A DNA stretch of 64,000 bases from Gammaproteobacteria bacterium RIFCSPHIGHO2_02_FULL_42_43 (GTDB lineage Bacteria; Pseudomonadota; Gammaproteobacteria; Coxiellales; Coxiellaceae): positions 38,264 to 102,263 of the forward strand of contig MGXR01000001.1 of assembly GCA_001801425.1 (NCBI GenBank), written 5' to 3'. Of the stretch, positions 62,964 to 64,000 are shown in pieces. The notes beneath the pieces are model-generated. The model worked only from the letters and a program-made list of their open reading frames with translations, was not told where the DNA came from and searched no databases. Made by a program: the position numbers and the translations under genes. How positions within the stretch are numbered: position 1 is the stretch's first letter; the number at the start of each line of letters is the position of its first letter.

Positions 62964-64000
62964 TTAACTACGTAAAGATCTCGATGATTTTTTCTCTGCT
63001 GCCTTATCAGGACAATTCATTTTCATTAAAACATAATGGATTTGTTCTTCTGGTGTTGTTAACTTGCGAAGTGTGTCTATATTCACGCCATATCGTTCAA
63101 TCAGTTGTTTTCTGGTACTTTCGTCGGTATTTCTAAACAAACCGCATTGATTTTTTCCAAGAGCGTGTTCAATTATTTGTTCTATTGTAATAGAGTCTTT
63201 GTTTTGAACTGTATTCCAATACGAATCTTTCGACATCTGAAAATGATCAAAAAAATCTTTTACTGCTATCGCACTCAATACCGTGCAAACCGCTGCGCAT
63301 TGTTCTGGGGTGAGATTATGAAGTACATACCCAAACTCACTTGCTGTTTGAATGAGTGCAGGAAGCTGATCTTTGAGTGCTGTGCAAACCACTGTGCATT
63401 GCTCTGGGGTGAGATCATGAAGCACATTCCGAAAATCACTCATTGTTGTAATGAGTGCGGGAAGTCGATCTTCAAATGCTGTAAAAACTGCTGTGCGTTG
63501 CTCTAGGGTGAGGTGATAAAGCACACTCCGAAAATTACTCGCTGTTATAATGAGTGCGGGAAGTCGATTTTCGAATGTTGTAAAAACCGCTGTGCGTTGC
63601 TCTGGGGTGAGATAAAAAAGCACATTCTGAAAATCACGCGCTGTTGTAATGAGTGTGGGAAGTCGATCGTTGAGTGCTGTGATAACCACTGCGCGTTGCT
63701 CTGGGGTGAGATAATGAAGCACATCCCAAAAACTATCTGCTGTTGTAATGAGTGTGGGAAGTCGATCGTTGAGTGCTGTAAAAACTGTTGTGCGTTGCTC
63801 TGGGGTAAGGTAATAAAGTACACCATAAAAATCATGCGCTGTTGTAATGAGTGTGGGAAGTTGATCGTTGAGTGCTGTGCAAACCGCTGTGCGTTGCCCC
63901 AGGGTGAGATCACGAAGCATACTCCGAAAACTATATGCTGTTGTAATGAGCGCGGGAAGCTGATCTTTGAGTGCGGTGACAACCACTTTAGTTTTTTCAG
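62964..64000 (-). CDS. 33-residue repeat protein (partial; N-terminus outside window; candidate effector)
   Basis: The frame is open to the last base, so the start lies beyond the window. At least seven full units of 33 residues are visible, consensus LTPEQRTAVFTALNDRLPTL-ITTAxDFxxVLxY, plus a partial first unit at the window edge and a half unit at the end. At DNA level the period is 99 bp. Each unit would form two helices, giving a solenoid. After the repeats a unique C-terminal region of about 110 residues follows (DFFDHFQMSKDSYWNTVQN, then IEHALGKNQCGLFRN) and a basic, Ser-rich end (KKSSRSLRS). Solenoid repeat proteins of this kind usually bind partners; secretion into a host is inference. 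Confidence 0.75.
   Translation of the reverse strand, partial: EKTKVVVTALKDQLPALITTAYSFRSMLRDLTLGQRTAVCTALNDQLPTLITTAHDFYGVLYYLTPEQRTTVFTALNDRLPTLITTADSFWDVLHYLTPEQRAVVITALNDRLPTLITTARDFQNVLFYLTPEQRTAVFTTFENRLPALIITASNFRSVLYHLTLEQRTAVFTAFEDRLPALITTMSDFRNVLHDLTPEQCTVVCTALKDQLPALIQTASEFGYVLHNLTPEQCAAVCTVLSAIAVKDFFDHFQMSKDSYWNTVQNKDSITIEQIIEHALGKNQCGLFRNTDESTRKQLIERYGVNIDTLRKLTTPEEQIHYVLMKMNCPDKAAEKKSSRSLRS

Noticed and set aside
62964..64000. Regular ~99-bp repeats suggestive of a CRISPR array
   Set aside because: The whole stretch is one open frame encoding 33-residue protein repeats; units are contiguous, with no constant repeat alternating with unique spacers.
1..64000. tRNA or rRNA genes
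   Set aside because: I looked through the intergenic gaps and saw no cloverleaf with conserved T-loop (GGTTCGANTC) or rRNA motifs; a dedicated scan could still find one.

Overview
This window looks like chromosome from an AT-rich gammaproteobacterium, most like a Legionellales/Coxiellaceae-type host-associated lineage. The housekeeping proteins are gammaproteobacterial (PurCFDNHEK, BamD, DegP, GrpE-DnaK-DnaJ, RecN, FimV-TruA-AccD-FolC-DedD-CvpA). Between them lie proteins with the look of secreted effectors: a minimal kinase-like protein, an ankyrin-like protein, a 33-residue repeat protein, acidic-tailed and multi-membrane orphans. Short palindromic repeats, MITE-like elements and gene remnants fill many gaps. 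The lineage assignment is inference; no rRNA or tRNA gene was recognised to anchor it.

Layout. 1-7630: a tight plus-strand purine operon (end of a PurS-like/FGAM-synthase-associated gene, then purC-F-D-N-H-E-K), with purK apparently losing its C-terminal tail where a truncated yggU meets it. 7640-10150: birA lacking the start of its HTH domain, then mepB and a brnT-brnA toxin-antitoxin pair between 19-bp direct repeats. 10147-18805: minus-strand genes: kinase-like orphan, a 152-bp MITE, TerC, slipin/NfeD pair, mannose-6-P-isomerase-type cupin, thymidine phosphorylase, PrpB-type lyase and Mpl. 18847-20475: plus-strand PPi-dependent phosphofructokinase and a chagasin-type cysteine protease inhibitor.

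20470-23815 is an accessory insert between inverted repeat arms: a degenerate transposase, a zinc-finger/reverse-transcriptase remnant and an ankyrin-like gene. 23815-27870 is an orphan plus an ABC-2 export system (permease, ATPase, HlyD lipoprotein). 27956-37492 carries dsbB, a Q-rich secreted protein, bamD, rluD, degP, an RND efflux pair and a beta-barrel protein. 37613-41413 is dnaJ-dnaK-grpE (minus) with a good sigma-32 promoter before grpE. 41423-46131 holds a DUF218 protein, nadK, recN, an orphan and a cysteine-dioxygenase-like gene. 46158-51570 has rimI, two membrane orphans and emrAB. 51849-61406 has a HIT protein, a rhomboid protease, dusA and the long fimV-truA-accD-folC-dedD-cvpA-ABC operon (minus), then a DsbA-like protein. 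61407-64000 is a graveyard: repeats, a duplicated 3' end of the dioxygenase gene, a second RT remnant, a HepT remnant cut by the second MITE copy, and the C-terminal part of a 33-residue repeat protein running off the window.

Most notable are: (i) two RT remnants about 40 kb apart, both followed by the same 17-nt box, a C-rich segment and a shared CCAAATATATC end; (ii) three palindromic elements sharing a central core but with unrelated arms, one of which sits with a 10-bp target duplication right at the emrA start codon; (iii) two copies of a 152-bp MITE, one with a perfect 9-bp duplication.
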